From positions 62,001-126,000 of the forward strand of contig JADNYJ010000024.1 of NCBI GenBank assembly GCA_015501075.1: a DNA stretch of 64,000 bases. The letters run 5' to 3'. Positions 47,229-59,206 of this stretch are shown here, piece by piece; position 1 is the stretch's first letter; the number at the start of each line of letters is the position of its first letter. The position numbers and the translations under genes are program-made. This DNA comes from Gymnopilus junonius (lineage: Eukaryota > Basidiomycota > Agaricomycetes > Agaricales > Galerinaceae). The notes below the pieces were generated by a model. That model searched no databases. It was not told the DNA's origin and worked only from the letters and a program-made list of their open reading frames with translations.

Positions 47229-48394
47229 AGCTTTGGGCTAGAGTACAACTGTTTCTTGGAAGTGAGGACCTTATGGACTTGTAAACATGCTTTCCCTGCC
47301 GCATGATGTATATGTGCACTACTCTTGTAATCATGCTTCCTTCGGAGCTGCCCAGAGTTAATAGCTTGAAGGCTCGATGGCGACCCAGGTGATATATGTA
47401 CAAGGCTATTCTGCAGGTTCAACATCAAGCGGAAGCTGATGGTGGGTATCTTCTGAGTTCAAGACAACCGATGGAGCTATTCCCATTCATCTGCCGGGAT
47501 ACTTCCTTCTCTGAGGGAGAAAACCTGCAAGATTCGATCTTGACCGACAAGACGACCACCATCTTGAGTGGTTTTGGCGCATGCCCATCGAGGTTGGAGA
47601 CAGGCCATGAGAAAAGGTAGATACATATGTCCCTGTCAAGACCGAGAAATAGAAAATTTTCGGGCCACAATCTGAGCCTCTCGACAGATGGCATCGAGAG
47701 ATGGTGAAGAATCCATACCTGAGGCCCATTTGCAATCTTTGAGCAAAAGCACCTCTAACCAGAGTACAAGCGAGAGAATGAAAATTGTGAGAAAATTGTA
47801 ATTTACTTTGCATGTAACATTGTAGAATGTCGCAACTGTTTGACCCGCTCAGAATTTTGGGAGACGCAAGGTGCACCCCAGGGGAATACTCATTCCACTC
47901 ATATGTGCGGTGCGATTGAGAATACCGGGTTCAGCATCTTCCTTCGTCTTCGGTGTTGTTCGCCTAGAGCGCAGCAAGGGATAGTTTTTCTTCTACTACA
48001 TACACAACCAGGCGTACCATAGAGACCCGGACCAAACGCGATTCGGTCTCCCCCTAAGCTAAGGGATGAGTCGGCGATTCCCAAGCCACAGAAAAGGTCC
48101 AACACCAGCTTCGTGGATCAATACGAGTCCTGGAGTCCTGCAAGGTATTCTGTATAGCCCCTGAAAGTGTAATTTGAGCATATGAGATAACAAGTAGAAG
48201 AGAGCACTAAGCCTGTATAGGCCTTTACATGCTCGTCATCGTTGGGAGCCGAGAACTATAGCAAAAAGTAGGCGATTCAATTCGACGTGGTAGACCTTAG
48301 ACCGCACCACGAGGGACAGAAAACAAGTTGGTTATGTAAAGCGTGGGTAAGGCGCGTCGTTGGGTCTTGCAACTAACTTGTTTCCTGTTCCCTC
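47229..48394. other. Intergenic, about 1.2 kb
   Basis: No recognisable gene. Frames at 47425-47876 (-) and 47840-48105 lack domains and give no consistent splicing. This is the 3' flank of the channel gene and upstream region of the hydrolase. Confidence 0.5.
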
Positions 48395-49205
48395 ATGTCA
48401 AAGGCCTATTCCTTAGAAAGTCTTGACATAGTCCTTCCTTCGGGTGTTATCCTCAAAGCCGATCTATTCAAACCATCAAATCTTGCTAGTGGGCCCAACA
48501 AGCTCGCAGTGTGTCTTCATCCGTGGTCGTGGCTGGGTGGCAGGAAAGACGACCCGTAAGTCAACAATCGCGGTCTGACTGTGAACTAGGGTCTGAACCC
48601 TGCTTAGCGTTCTTTCCTATCTCGCTGAGCCTCTCCTGAGCCAAGATTATTATGTGCTTCGTTACAACTCTAGGGGGGTCGGCGGTTCAAGCGGGTGGGC
48701 CTCATTGACAGGCTTTAGAGAGGCAGAGGATCTCAAAGCCACTACCGCATGGGCATTGGATAAAATTTCTAATGTAAATTCTCTGGTAATTCTTGTGAGC
48801 ATTAATTATCCTTCCATATTAGCAAACCGATACACATCTTCAATTCAGGGCTACTCTCATGGTTCCCTTGTAGCGTCTATGCATCCAGTCCTTGATTCTG
48901 TGAAAACGTCGCACATATTACTCTCATACCCGCTTGGACCAAGAACATTTCTTACCTTGTTCAACTCGTCCTCATATACCAAAGCATTGAATGAACTGAT
49001 TCAACATCCCCAGTCCAACGTACTTGTTATCTACGGAGACTGCGATGAATTTACCTCGCAGTCAAATTATAAGGCCTGGGCGCCTGGCCTTGAGTCAGAG
49101 AACGTAGAAATTCACGAGGTGGAGGGCGCATCACACTTTTGGCACGGACATAGTGCAGAGACATTAGGAGAGATTGTGAATAGATGGCTCGGATCAATAA
49201 AGTAA
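48395..49205 (+). CDS. Alpha/beta hydrolase
   Basis: Small alpha/beta hydrolase of 234 residues; exons 48395-48555, 48608-48794, 48849-49205 (705 nt, in frame). The nucleophile elbow GYSHGS (G-x-S-x-G) is created by the splice at 48794/48849. Upstream are an oxyanion-type region CLHPWSWLGGR and YNSRGVGGSSG. Downstream are the catalytic acid in VLVIYGDCDEF and the histidine in VEGASHFWHGH. This layout fits the dienelactone-hydrolase-like / YtaP-like fold; substrate unknown. Confidence 0.9.
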
Positions 49206-49443
49206 ATAATAATTGGTTAGCAACGGACCAAGTAGACGCCTACACAACGGGTTTACCTAATTGAGATCATCAAACCTCTTTCTTTTACTCAACCACCGTT
49301 TGAAATCTGTTCTCAACAACACTCACATCGTAGCTGGTCGCCGCCACTATCTCAGGGGTGCAGATGTGAGTACTCCCATTCGATCCTCTCACGTCATCGG
49401 TGTTGTTCATCTCCATCGTTCACGAGTAACAGGCCACTGCCAG

Positions 49444-51076
49444 ATGAACGCCCACGTCAGAGCGTAGCCAATCTCATCGGCCGATTCGAAACCCAGAACA
49501 AACGCACGTCCTTGGCGCTTTCTGCAGGCTCCCCGTCGCGTAGTTCCAGCGTCATTTCTCATGTAACCGGTGACTCTGTCAAGGAAGAAATCAAGGAGAA
49601 ACGTGAATGGCCTCCAAAGTCCGTTGTCGAGGCAGACAAATCTCCGCCCTCTTTCTCTTCTCGTACTATTCCACCTGCTTTGGTCACCCAGTCTGCATTT
49701 GGTGATCCAAATAGATGGAAGAAGGATCCGCCCACAGAAGAAACGGAGGTACCTCTCACTGCAAAGGCTCTGAATGCTTCCGAAAGACAGTCGAAGGGTG
49801 AGCCTAATTCCTTCTTGGAAAATTGGAGGAAAGACCTGCCATCTGCTCAAGTCGATGTGGTATCTGAGCCAACCCCAACAGCCCCGGTCCCAGATGATGG
49901 TTTAAAGACTCCCAAACCAGCCGCAACTCAGAAAGTGGCGACAACTGTCAGTCCTCGTACTCCCAATATCTCGAAAGCTGCCACGTCGAAGACGCCTTCC
50001 TCGGCAGTTCCAAAGCCTTCCATTCCGGCTTCGAAGTCGCCTGCCAAGACCCTCTCAAGTCATCTGCATCCAGGCAGTCTTTAACACCTCTGAAACCTCA
50101 ACACACTGGTCAGTCAGTGGCTTCTAGTGCAACAGCAAGGAAGGTTGCCCCAAAGACACCTGCTACGCCAGCAAGCGCTAAGACACCTTCCCGACCCGAA
50201 GTCACTAGAGCTAAGACTCCGACATCTACTACACGTCCAAAGACGCCCTCAACTGGATTGTTTGCGCCTACCGCAGCCTCTCTTGCTCGGTCGCGAAATG
50301 CCCCTCCTCCAGTGCCCACACCTAGCAAGAAGACTGCGATTAGTAGCAGTTCCATGGACCGTCTTAGCAAACCCACTGCAGCCTCCAAGGCAAAGATTGC
50401 TTCTCCACCTACGTCGAGCTCTTCGCGTCCTGCAGCCAGTTCGGCCTCTCGCACTGCTACTAGACCAAAGGTCACAACGTCTCCTCCTAAGGTCAAGAAG
50501 TCATCTTCAGCGCCTCAAGCAGCAAGTGGTGTTGCTGCATCTGCGTCTATCGCTGCAATTGGTCTGACAGTTGCTGCTTCAGCAGCGGCAGCAGACAGCA
50601 AAGAGCCCGTCACCGAGGATGTCATTAAAGGGGCTGATAATGTCGCCTCCTCCGATACAGATACAGTTGATCAGCCAACAGAAGCCACGGAAGAGTCTAC
50701 GGAATCTGTTGAAGAGGCACCCTCGCAGACCCAGGAGCTTGCCGAGGTGGTCACAGAGGAGGACCAAGAGCAAGAAACCAAGGAGGAGACAGTCGAGGGC
50801 GAAGAAGTCGTTACTTCCGAAGAGAATGAACCGACACCACTTTCACCCTCTGCAGCCCCAGAAGCCGAAGACGAAGCAGAGACCTCTGCGGATCACGCTG
50901 ATGAGACGGAAGTGGAAGTACCTGGACCTACGTCTGGCGAACAACACGAAGTTAAAGATGACCTCGAACAAATGGTTAATCTCCTTGAGTCTGTCTCAAT
51001 CACAAAACCCCATGAAGATACCATCGCCGATATACCGGATGAAATTCTTGAAATACCCGACGAAGACGAGAAGTAA
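49444..51076 (+). CDS. Disordered Thr/Pro/Lys/Ala-rich protein with one frame break; 5' end unresolved
   Basis: Low-complexity protein of about 540 residues. From 49444 the frame reads DERPRQSVANLIGRFETQNK, a short conserved-looking block, followed by Ser/Pro/Lys/Thr-rich repeats with many T-P and K-T-P steps (SAKTPSRPEVTRAKTPTSTT), then a very acidic Glu-rich C-terminal quarter ending EILEIPDEDEK. No ATG precedes 49444 in frame, so a short first exon upstream is missing. At 50050-50052 the frame breaks: AAGACCCTC gives a stop 33 bp later, while one more C (ACC CCT CTC AAG) continues as TPLKSSASRQSLTPLKP. The T-P-x-K pattern resembles microtubule- or chromatin-associated phosphoproteins, but this is only composition. 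Confidence 0.7.
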
Positions 51077-51577
51077 ATAACAGGTTCGAGAGGAATTAAT
51101 GGAACAAAGAGACGAGAAACATAAATAGTTTATGATACTTTTTTTTCTATCGTCATTCACCTTACAGAAATTCAGGTTGCTCAAGTATCTCTACCTTTCA
51201 TGGTGCACAGCAGCACTTCTCTGGAGTATTCGCCTTTCCTTCACCGCTACAGATTGATACCATTTTAGATGCCTTGTTCACCTACTCGCCAACTTTGTCT
51301 AATTGATTCGACCCTTGCTTTCCTTTTGCAACATGTTATGTTTCATTCACTACGCTTATTACGCTTTCTCTGCATAGTGGCCTTATGACTCAGATCATCC
51401 AAATTGTAAAAACTATTTAGTAAGGCTTCCAGTACTGAGAAGACATAAGCATGGCTACTAGTGAGAAGCAGTAATTGTCTCCCACGCGTCGCGATCATCA
51501 AAGAGACGCGTCAGTGGTCACGCACGCTATACATTTCACCTCTGCACTCAACTCAAACACATACCATCACCTCCATA
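51077..51577. other. Intergenic, 500 bp
   Basis: Between two plus-strand genes. No features recognised. Confidence 0.5.
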
Positions 51578-52007
51578 ATGTCAACATCAGCCTCAAATTC
51601 CAAACCCTCTGAACAGTCCAAATCAACAGAACCCGGCCAAGAAACACAAGTCCACCTTGGCGTTCTAGAGGAAGATGACGAATTCGAAGAGTTCCCTGTA
51701 GCTGGTAAGTTACCTGGGAACATACAGTGGTTCATATTACTGATTTTTGGCTCTCTTATGTAGACTGGGATGACTCTAAAACGGATCTTGCTCACTTAGG
51801 TGGGGCGGCCCCTGGAGCTGCAAAGTCAGGTGGCGATAAACTGTGGGAGGATAACTGGGACGATGATGATATCGAGGACGAATTTAGTGTGCAGCTGAGG
51901 TGCGATGACGATCCCAAATGACTCGATTCCAATTCTGACCCTTTCTATGCAGGAATGAACTCGAGAAGACGAAGGGCACTCAGAGTGGGACAGCAATGCA
52001 GCATTAG
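51578..52007 (+). CDS. SEM1: SEM1/DSS1, proteasome lid and BRCA2-type cofactor
   Basis: Small acidic protein (105 residues) found in the 26S proteasome lid, TREX-2 and BRCA2-like complexes. Exons: 51578-51704, 51764-51899, 51953-52007 (318 nt, in frame). The family core is two acidic/aromatic boxes: LEEDDEFEEFPV and LWEDNWDDDDIEDEFSVQLR, followed by the helix NELEK. The N-terminal extension is Ser/Lys/Glu-rich, as usual in fungi. Converges with the GIT1-like gene (211 bp). Confidence 0.95.
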
Positions 52008-52218
52008 CCGCCTCCACATGATACCAGATTTAAATCGTATTTCCCTTGCAATGCAAGCCTATCTGGGATCCATTCAAACCATTGTCTGAAATAAAGGTGA
52101 TATTGATATTCAGGAAGTCGTATCTGCCATACACAGCAAAACTCGTGGTATTCGTTATATTTCGTGCCATCAGGAGTCTCAAGATTCGATACTCCCATCC
52201 AACTCGGGTCATTTACGC

Positions 52219-54865
52219 TTACGCCACTTGCATCTTTTTCTCGTCCGTTATGTCTTCTATGGAAGAGACCTCCGTGCTCTCTCCAGGTAAACCCATTGCG
52301 GTGGTATCGTAGCCGTTGGCTTCCAGGTACTCCCTGAACTGTTGATATATTTGTCAGGGCATGCAAAAATCCAGGACATTTGCTTAAAGCTCACCTCCTG
52401 ATCCTCGCGTATCATTCCATCAGTAGTAATGGGTTTGATAAAGAAGAAGGTAATAAGGGCGCTCAGAATTGCCATTCCTGTGGTGGCATTAATATTGAAT
52501 GAAACCAGCTCATTCGAGATACGTACCACTGCCCACCCAGAAAGGGCCAGTGTTTCCTCGGTCTGTATCAGACCCACCGAATGCTGAACAAGTAGGGGAA
52601 TAAGTAAAAAAGCATCCTTTTTGACTTCAAAAATTTGTTCGTACCCTTAATCATTGGAGGGAACGCTATAAGTTTTTGGACATCACTCAAAACGCGAAAA
52701 AGGAGAGAAGGAAGCAACATACCCCAAGTACCAACGAATGCTCCGATCTTTCCAACAGCCGCGGCAACACCATAGAACTGTCCACGAACAGCCGTAGGGC
52801 TCGTCTTGGACGCCAACAGACCAAGGCAATTACCGGGACCTTTAAATATTTTCAATACTTGAATCAATGGACGAAGTATACTTAATATATGCATACCAAC
52901 TTCACCGAAGCTGAGGAAAATCCCGTAAACAACCTAAAGAATGTCAATACCATGCCACAGGTACTTGATGACTTTAATACTGACAGCAAATGCGGCAACG
53001 TGGTCAGTAAGCCTAACTTAAATGAATCACCAGCAATACGGAGAAAGGACAAAAAGATGCGCACTGCTTGTAAGCCCCGCTCATGATGAATCCAATAACA
53101 GCTTGGCAGAGAAGTCCGAGAATCTTTGGATCGCATTTTAACCAGAACCGAAGTACTAGGTTCTGTATTGAACTCACCATTGTATTTTTTGCCCCAAGGC
53201 GGTCGACAATCAAAGCACCGCCGATAGTACCTGGCATATAGAACAGACTAACAATTCTGTTGTCATTTTTATTCCATCAGAATATTTCAAAGGACACACT
53301 TGATGACAACATTCCAACCAAACACGACTGCGAGGGAGTCATTTGAACCCGTGACGCTAAGATATCTGAGGATTTTATTACTCCAGAATAGACCAAGGAC
53401 GACTCACCGGTCCAAAATGATCGACGAGTAGAGGCCAAACTGTACGCAAATTAACCTCGAGGATTAAATGAACAATTCGGAAATTGCATACCGGATACCT
53501 GATAGAACAACAGGTCAACATCAATCAAGAAACTATGGGAGGATGGAAGCACGCACACAATGAAGTCGTATAGGAACCTGGCAAAAGTTATGGGAAATTA
53601 TAAATAGCTTTTAACCGATAATCAAATACCTACCAGGTAAATGAAATTGCTGCCAATCTTAATCCATAACGACGGAAGACCAACATATAAGGGATACGAG
53701 CATATTTCATAGAGTCCTTTTTGTAACGGGTAGGTTCGTCCATGTTTAATCGCCAAATGAAAATTGCCGCCGCAGGTACGACACCAAGACCAAGTGATAA
53801 ACGCCAAACAGCGCGGAGATGGTCATTGCCAAAACTTCGGAAAAGTTAGAATCGTTTCTAATGGAAGTAGATAGCTGGACATACATCCAGAAGAGAACGA
53901 GGGGTACAAAGGACGCGATGACGAAAGCAAAGTCAATCATGGTGTCTGAGCGAACCGTTAAACCGCATTTCACCTAGAAAAAAAAGACTTCTTACTGGTG
54001 GCCAGAGCGAACCATCGGTTTTGTGCGTTTTTCGAAATTCCTGGTTCCTCTGTTTGCTCAGACGCAGACACAGAACCACAGGGATATTCGGCTCCAACGC
54101 CAATACCTAGAAGGAACCTCATGAATAATATCAGAACCTGCAGGGCCGATAAAACTAACCCAACATACCTCATCGCACTAAGCATGGCTAAGGTGCCTCC
54201 TACGCTGCCATTCGCACCTTTTGAAGCTGCAGACAGTCCTGAGAAAAGGGTGACAATCCCAGCCGCTGTCATCTACAGGTTCGCAAAATTCAGTGGTCAG
54301 TCGTGGACGAGAGTCGAAAGGGTACATGCCATGCCGAACTTTCTTCCAATCTTGTCAGACAGGTAACCTTACGAACAGTCAGTACAATGCCCTTTGGTTC
54401 CGATGAATCGTGGCGTATAACTCACCGAAAACAAGCATGCCGACTACGGTTCCTGCGAACCCAACACTGCTGAGTGTCGTGCTGTAGTTGTTCTTCGCAA
54501 GTTCTGTTGGTCCATACACCCTGGTAAGCACTTTAAAGTTATCTTAGTGCTGCAATCTTGGCCAATTGGTGTACTTCACTGACCAGTATTGACTACGACA
54601 TATTGATAAGATAAGTTGAAGATAAGTTAAGTAGCACTGAACGTACCGTTGCCGATTACACCATTGGCATATCCTGTGTACGCCAGTTACAATGAGCTAC
54701 GCACTAGAGAAGAGTTTCCGCTAAGTGGCCTTACCATCCGAGAAAAGAGCCGTGCCGCAGCTGGGAGACGAAAGTCAGGCTAGCTTGACGAACAAGAGAA
54801 TCAATAGCTTACGCAAAAATGAGAGAAACGCTTCTGAGCTTTTCTTTGAAGGTTACGGTAGACAT
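52219..54865 (-). CDS. MFS permease, GIT1-like (glycerophosphodiester/phosphate uptake)
   Basis: Twelve-helix MFS transporter closest to fungal Git1-type glycerophosphoinositol/phosphate permeases. It starts at [18 protein letters not shown] (54865), joined to [17 protein letters not shown] in helix 1. Marks: [33 protein letters not shown] at the helix 2-3 loop, [19 protein letters not shown] (the G-x-G-A-E-Y-P-x-G-S signature), [15 protein letters not shown] in the central loop, [15 protein letters not shown], and [16 protein letters not shown] at the C-terminus. It has many introns; 54273-54329 uses a GC donor (ATG|GCATGT). No clear frame break. In yeast such permeases are induced by phosphate and inositol limitation. 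Confidence 0.88.
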
Positions 54866-56406
54866 CTTGGACGCTGCTCAGAGCAGGGAGCAGGAATGGC
54901 TGGGGCAAGCTGTTACTTATCGAAATTGGCATGGAGGTTCTTATATTTAGAAGGGAAGCATGGGTAACAATCTCCCATGCATCAAAAAGGGGAAAATCAT
55001 GGGAACTGGGAGTGAGTCTGGGAGCGGCGCCGATGCTTCCCCTCTGAATCCGCCCTGACAGATATCTGCTTCTTCACAATGATAGCTCCCTCGTCGGCGC
55101 ATTCTTCATAATTGCTACGCACGTTTGTCCTTAAATAGCTTTGTTGATCCATGAATCCTTCCATATGCAAATGTGCTCTGAACATGTCTTCAATTTCACA
55201 GTCAAACTCTAATGGCTGAGTCTGATATCATACCGTGTAACACATGGAACGGCTTCGAACCTAATGGGTTGATCGTACGACCGCAATTAGTGTCGAAAGC
55301 TGACTGAAAGACAAGCGCCCTTGCAAACTATGTGCACCGTTTCAGCCACCGGCAGTGGTGTTCCACGGCACCAGTGATTTTTTTCTGCTTTTTCATTTAA
55401 ATTTCAAAGCGAGTACAATGTGCTATGTAACTGGTAAACTTTCGCCTCATATTCGTGCAGTTGGAAAACTAAATTTACCTCACCGCGGACCTTGGCCCTC
55501 CCTGACCTGAGCAAGCCTTTTCCTCTCTTTCTCATCCGTATATAGAGCAGGACAGCCTCGATTACACGTAGTCGATCGGCGAACTTATTAGAGCTCCCAT
55601 TCTATGTTCGTCGACGTCTGGCTCTGCCCTTCAAACCCGGGGAGAGGCGAGGAGATATGCCAGCTCGATATGACAAGAAAAGCCCGGGCATACTCTATGA
55701 TGGATGAATCACCAGTCGCAATTCAAAAGCCTGGTCTTTTCCTTGATCTGAAGTGCCCACAGGGGGAGCGTTATGGGAGTATAACATAAATGTACATCTG
55801 GCGTGGCCAACGAAGTCCTGTGGGGAGTTGATATTCTGAAAGTGCTGTACAGCGTGATAGTATAAAAGAGCTTGACCAGCTTCGCGTGCAGCATATGTTG
55901 ATGCGCCAATATACGGAAGCGAGCGACTGCCAGTCAGATAGGCTGTTTAGAAAGCCTCTGTCTTGATATGCTAGACAGTCCAAAATATAGAGGTCCCAAG
56001 CTACCCTGCGTTAATGTATGTAGGTCTTGAAGCCAGACGACGGGGATCTGGTTTGCCGGAATATACTCGTTTCCAATTCCTTTCAAGAAGTCCGAAAAAA
56101 AGTCGGTAACATGAAAAGCAAAGAAATTTTGCGAGGCGCTGACACAGACCAGCACGGATACTATCGAGTTGGAGCCCAAAAACAGCTAAGAGCCCTACTT
56201 GAGATGTCGTTGGCATTGTGTTGTGGAAAGAGGAGAGGTTGTGATGCATGTGATTAAGAGTAGATTATTGAAGCGGCTTTCGCCGGGGTCGGCTAACAAA
56301 CCCAGCGTTTGATAACCCCAGTCATTGACATCTACAAAATGGCCTTTAGTATACCTAAACTCTTACTTACTTCTCCCCGTCCGCCATCTCTTTACTTTCA
56401 ACAACA
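54866..56406. other. Intergenic, about 1.5 kb
   Basis: Between the divergent GIT1-like and citrate synthase genes. Short frames on both strands (for example 55604-55789, 55934-56257) have no domain content. A long promoter is plausible for nutrient-controlled genes, but I cannot point to a site. Confidence 0.5.
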
Positions 56407-58806
56407 CAATGGGTGTACCATCAGAGTCCACAAAATTGAATAACAGCCTTACCGTTCGCGATAACCGTACTGGAAAAGTGTACGAAGTTCCGTAAGTGTC
56501 GGGCGGCTGTGCACGGACAATGCGACTATACTTTTGTTGCAGGATTGTCGACAATAGCATCTCTGCTACTGCTTTCAAGAATGTCAAGGCACCATTTGCG
56601 CCTGGCGAAAGAAAAGAGAATGAGACGGACAAGGGCCTGCGTGTATCGGACAAGGGTTTCTTGAATACTGCTGTTATGCGCAGTGAAATTACCTACATCG
56701 ACGGAGAAGCGGGAGGTGAGTACTGTGCATACCGGTGTAACAGTCCAGTACTGAGTTGGATAAGTACTACGCTACAGGTACACCAACCACTCAATTAATG
56801 ACGAACGCACCTTTACAATCATCTTAGAGGATACCCAATTGAACAGCTCGCTCTCCATTCTTCACATTTGGAGACTGCCTACCTCCTTATTTATGGTTAC
56901 CTTCCAAGCAAACCTCAGCTCAAGCTTTTCGAAGATGAGGTCATGCACCATGGCGTCACTCATGCGGATGCAGAGCAGTTCTGCAGGTCATTCAGGTGAC
57001 TGTCCTATCCTTGGATGATGTGGCAATGAAAATGAGCTCAATCATACTTCCTTGCACTTCAGATATGACGCCCATCCTATGGCAATACTGACAAGTGCAT
57101 TTGCCTACTTGGGATCATATTATTCAGAGGCCAATCCTTCACTACAAGGTTTCTGAATCGAACTTCCGATTTTTTGGCGCTTTGGTGACATTTCCTTCCA
57201 GGGCAAACCCTTTATACAAAGGGAGATTCTGCTTCCTTGTCAATAATGGACAAGCAGATCTTTAGGTTGATCGGAAAGGCAACCACCTTGGCTGCGTGAG
57301 TTTCATTTTACTTTATTAGTTATCCTCACCAATTTGACTTCTAATTTTTCAAACCACAGAATGGCTTATCGAGTGCGTCAAGGACGCGAATTTGTGGCCC
57401 CACCTACTGGATTAAGCTACACTGGATCGTAAGGAGTCCCAAATTCTAAAGAGGTCGCCTACGACAACTATTTTACCAGATTCCTATACCAAATGGATCA
57501 CCTTGGCGAGGAGAATTACACCCCTAACCCCGTTCTTGAAAAAGCCCTGGATGTGTTATTCCTCCTCCATGCGGATCATGAATTGAATGCATCGGCGACC
57601 ACCGTTCTGCAAACAGGCAGCTCCCTCGTTGATCCCTACTCTGCTGTCGCGTCAGTTCAATTTTTGAGAAAGGTTTCTTGAACTAATATTCCTTACCCTC
57701 TCAAGTGCTGGTTGCGCCTCTCTTTAGTGAGTGATTTACTTGTAGAATGATTACGCTAGGCTAACTCGTTTTAGTGGACCCCTCCATGGTTTGCCATTTT
57801 ACTGATCCCAGAAGGTTCCCTGACCATTTTTATAGGTGGTGCTAATGAAGCTGTTATTCGGATGCTGATCTCTATCGGAAAGTAAGCAGTTTGTACATCT
57901 AATGTGTATGGGCAATCTCAATCCTGACTCCTCTCAGACCAGAGAATGTTCCAGCCTTTATCGAGGCGGTGAAGAGGAGAGAAAAGGTCCTTTCTGGGTT
58001 CGGCCATCGTGTCTATAAGACAGTAAGTACGCTGCATGCTAAAGTGAAGAGTTTTGAACACCGGTATGCAGTCAGATCCTCGCTCTTTCATTGTTCGCAA
58101 AACTGCAGACGAAGTTTTCAAGATGTGAGTCATCTATTCTGTGACAGAAGTAGAAAAGGGCCTTGTTGACCTATTTATTCAGCACGGGCAAGGACGAGTT
58201 GCTGGAAACCGCCATGGCCCTCCACGAAGCTGCTATGAAAGATGAATATTTCATTAAAAGAAAATTAGCACCCAATGTCGACTTCTGGTATGTACTTTGT
58301 ATTTTAACCCATAGTACTGTTAAACTAACGATTTTTCAGGAGGTAATAATGTATATCATACTGTCAATGTTGCCATTCTGACGAATCCTTAGCGGCCTAA
58401 TATACCGCGCAATGGGTATGTAATTGTAGGGCTTTGCTCATTCATGCAGCATTTTGACCAGGTTAATAGGTTTCCCCCTTGATTTCTTCCCTGTGCTATT
58501 TGCAGTTCCCCGCGTGGTTGGATGGCTTGCCCACTGGAGACAAGTAACTGAATGTCTATTTGTCTGCTGAGGGTATTGCTAACCGACCACGCTCTGATCA
58601 ACAGATGATGTTACAAGAAGGAGGTGTGAAGATCTGGAGACCGCGTCAGGTAAAGATATAGACACCTCACGTCAAATTGGACTGATCCTGTTATTGGGGA
58701 TTAGATATATGTCGGGGCGGGCAAGCGCGACTATGTCCCGATCGAGGAGCGGGAGGAAGTGGTCGGACCGAAAAAGACACCCTCTCCCATTGTCCACTCC
58801 GGGTGA
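56407..58806 (+). CDS. Citrate synthase, bacterial/type II-like form without presequence, with 13-nt and 3-nt micro-exons
   Basis: Condenses oxaloacetate and acetyl-CoA to citrate. The N-terminus ([20 protein letters not shown]) does not look like a mitochondrial presequence and the C-terminus (SPIVHSG) has no PTS1, so a cytosolic form is likely. Active-site blocks: [41 protein letters not shown] with catalytic histidines, DPRSFIVRK, and [20 protein letters not shown]. Two tiny exons are needed: 56765-56777 (13 nt) links DGEAG to [11 protein letters not shown] as VLRYR, and 58340-58342 (GAG) turns F-W-S-G into an intact motif. Early exons: 56407-56491, 56543-56715, 56765-56777, 56828-56995. 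About 17 exons in all; the frame is intact. Confidence 0.94.
56765..56777 (+). other. Micro-exon of 13 nt in citrate synthase
   Basis: TACTACGCTACAG between ...GGATAAG and GTACACC. It is needed to keep phase and codes the middle of Val-Leu-Arg-Tyr-Arg-Gly, a conserved citrate synthase segment. Confidence 0.82.
58340..58342 (+). other. Micro-exon of 3 nt (GAG) in citrate synthase
   Basis: Flanked by a good acceptor (ATTTTTCAG) and donor (GTAATA). The left intron (58288-58339) has a CTAAC branch site; the right one runs 58343-58392. Joining TTC-TG + GAG + C-GGC gives Phe-Trp-Ser-Gly. Skipping the exon gives Phe-Cys-Gly instead and loses a conserved Ser. Confidence 0.8.
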
Positions 58807-59206
58807 GATTTTTCATGGTGCTCGGTGTCCATGGCAACTAAATGAGCTCCCAGAATTACGAAGAGAACCATGCTGGCGTCATTCAAGGGTAAACACACTG
58901 CCAAACTATGAGAGAGAAGAAATGTCGGGGGAGTCTTAGTCTCGAATTTAGCTAGTTTTATGTACATACATACGATAGACATGATGGATGATAGTGCGCA
59001 TCTTTTTGTTGCCTGATGGTCGACCTGACACATGTTACTGCCAAGAGAGGATTGTTATGATGTATTTGGCTGCACTGTTCCTGGCGAGTTTGTTTCCAAA
59101 ATCTCTTCTTCATCTCCAACGTCCTCCACTCCAGCGTCCTCCCTCCGCGTGTTCCTCTCCTCCTCTCCTTTTAACGTCCGGACCTCCCAGCATTCATACT
59201 AACAGA
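58807..59206. other. Intergenic, 400 bp
   Basis: 3' flank of citrate synthase and promoter of the GPI-protein gene; pyrimidine-rich (CTCC repeats) just before 59207, as is common upstream of fungal starts. Confidence 0.5.

Noticed and set aside
54725..54967. 80-codon plus-strand frame opposite the start of the GIT1-like gene
   Set aside because: It is the complement of real exons 1 and 2 of the permease.
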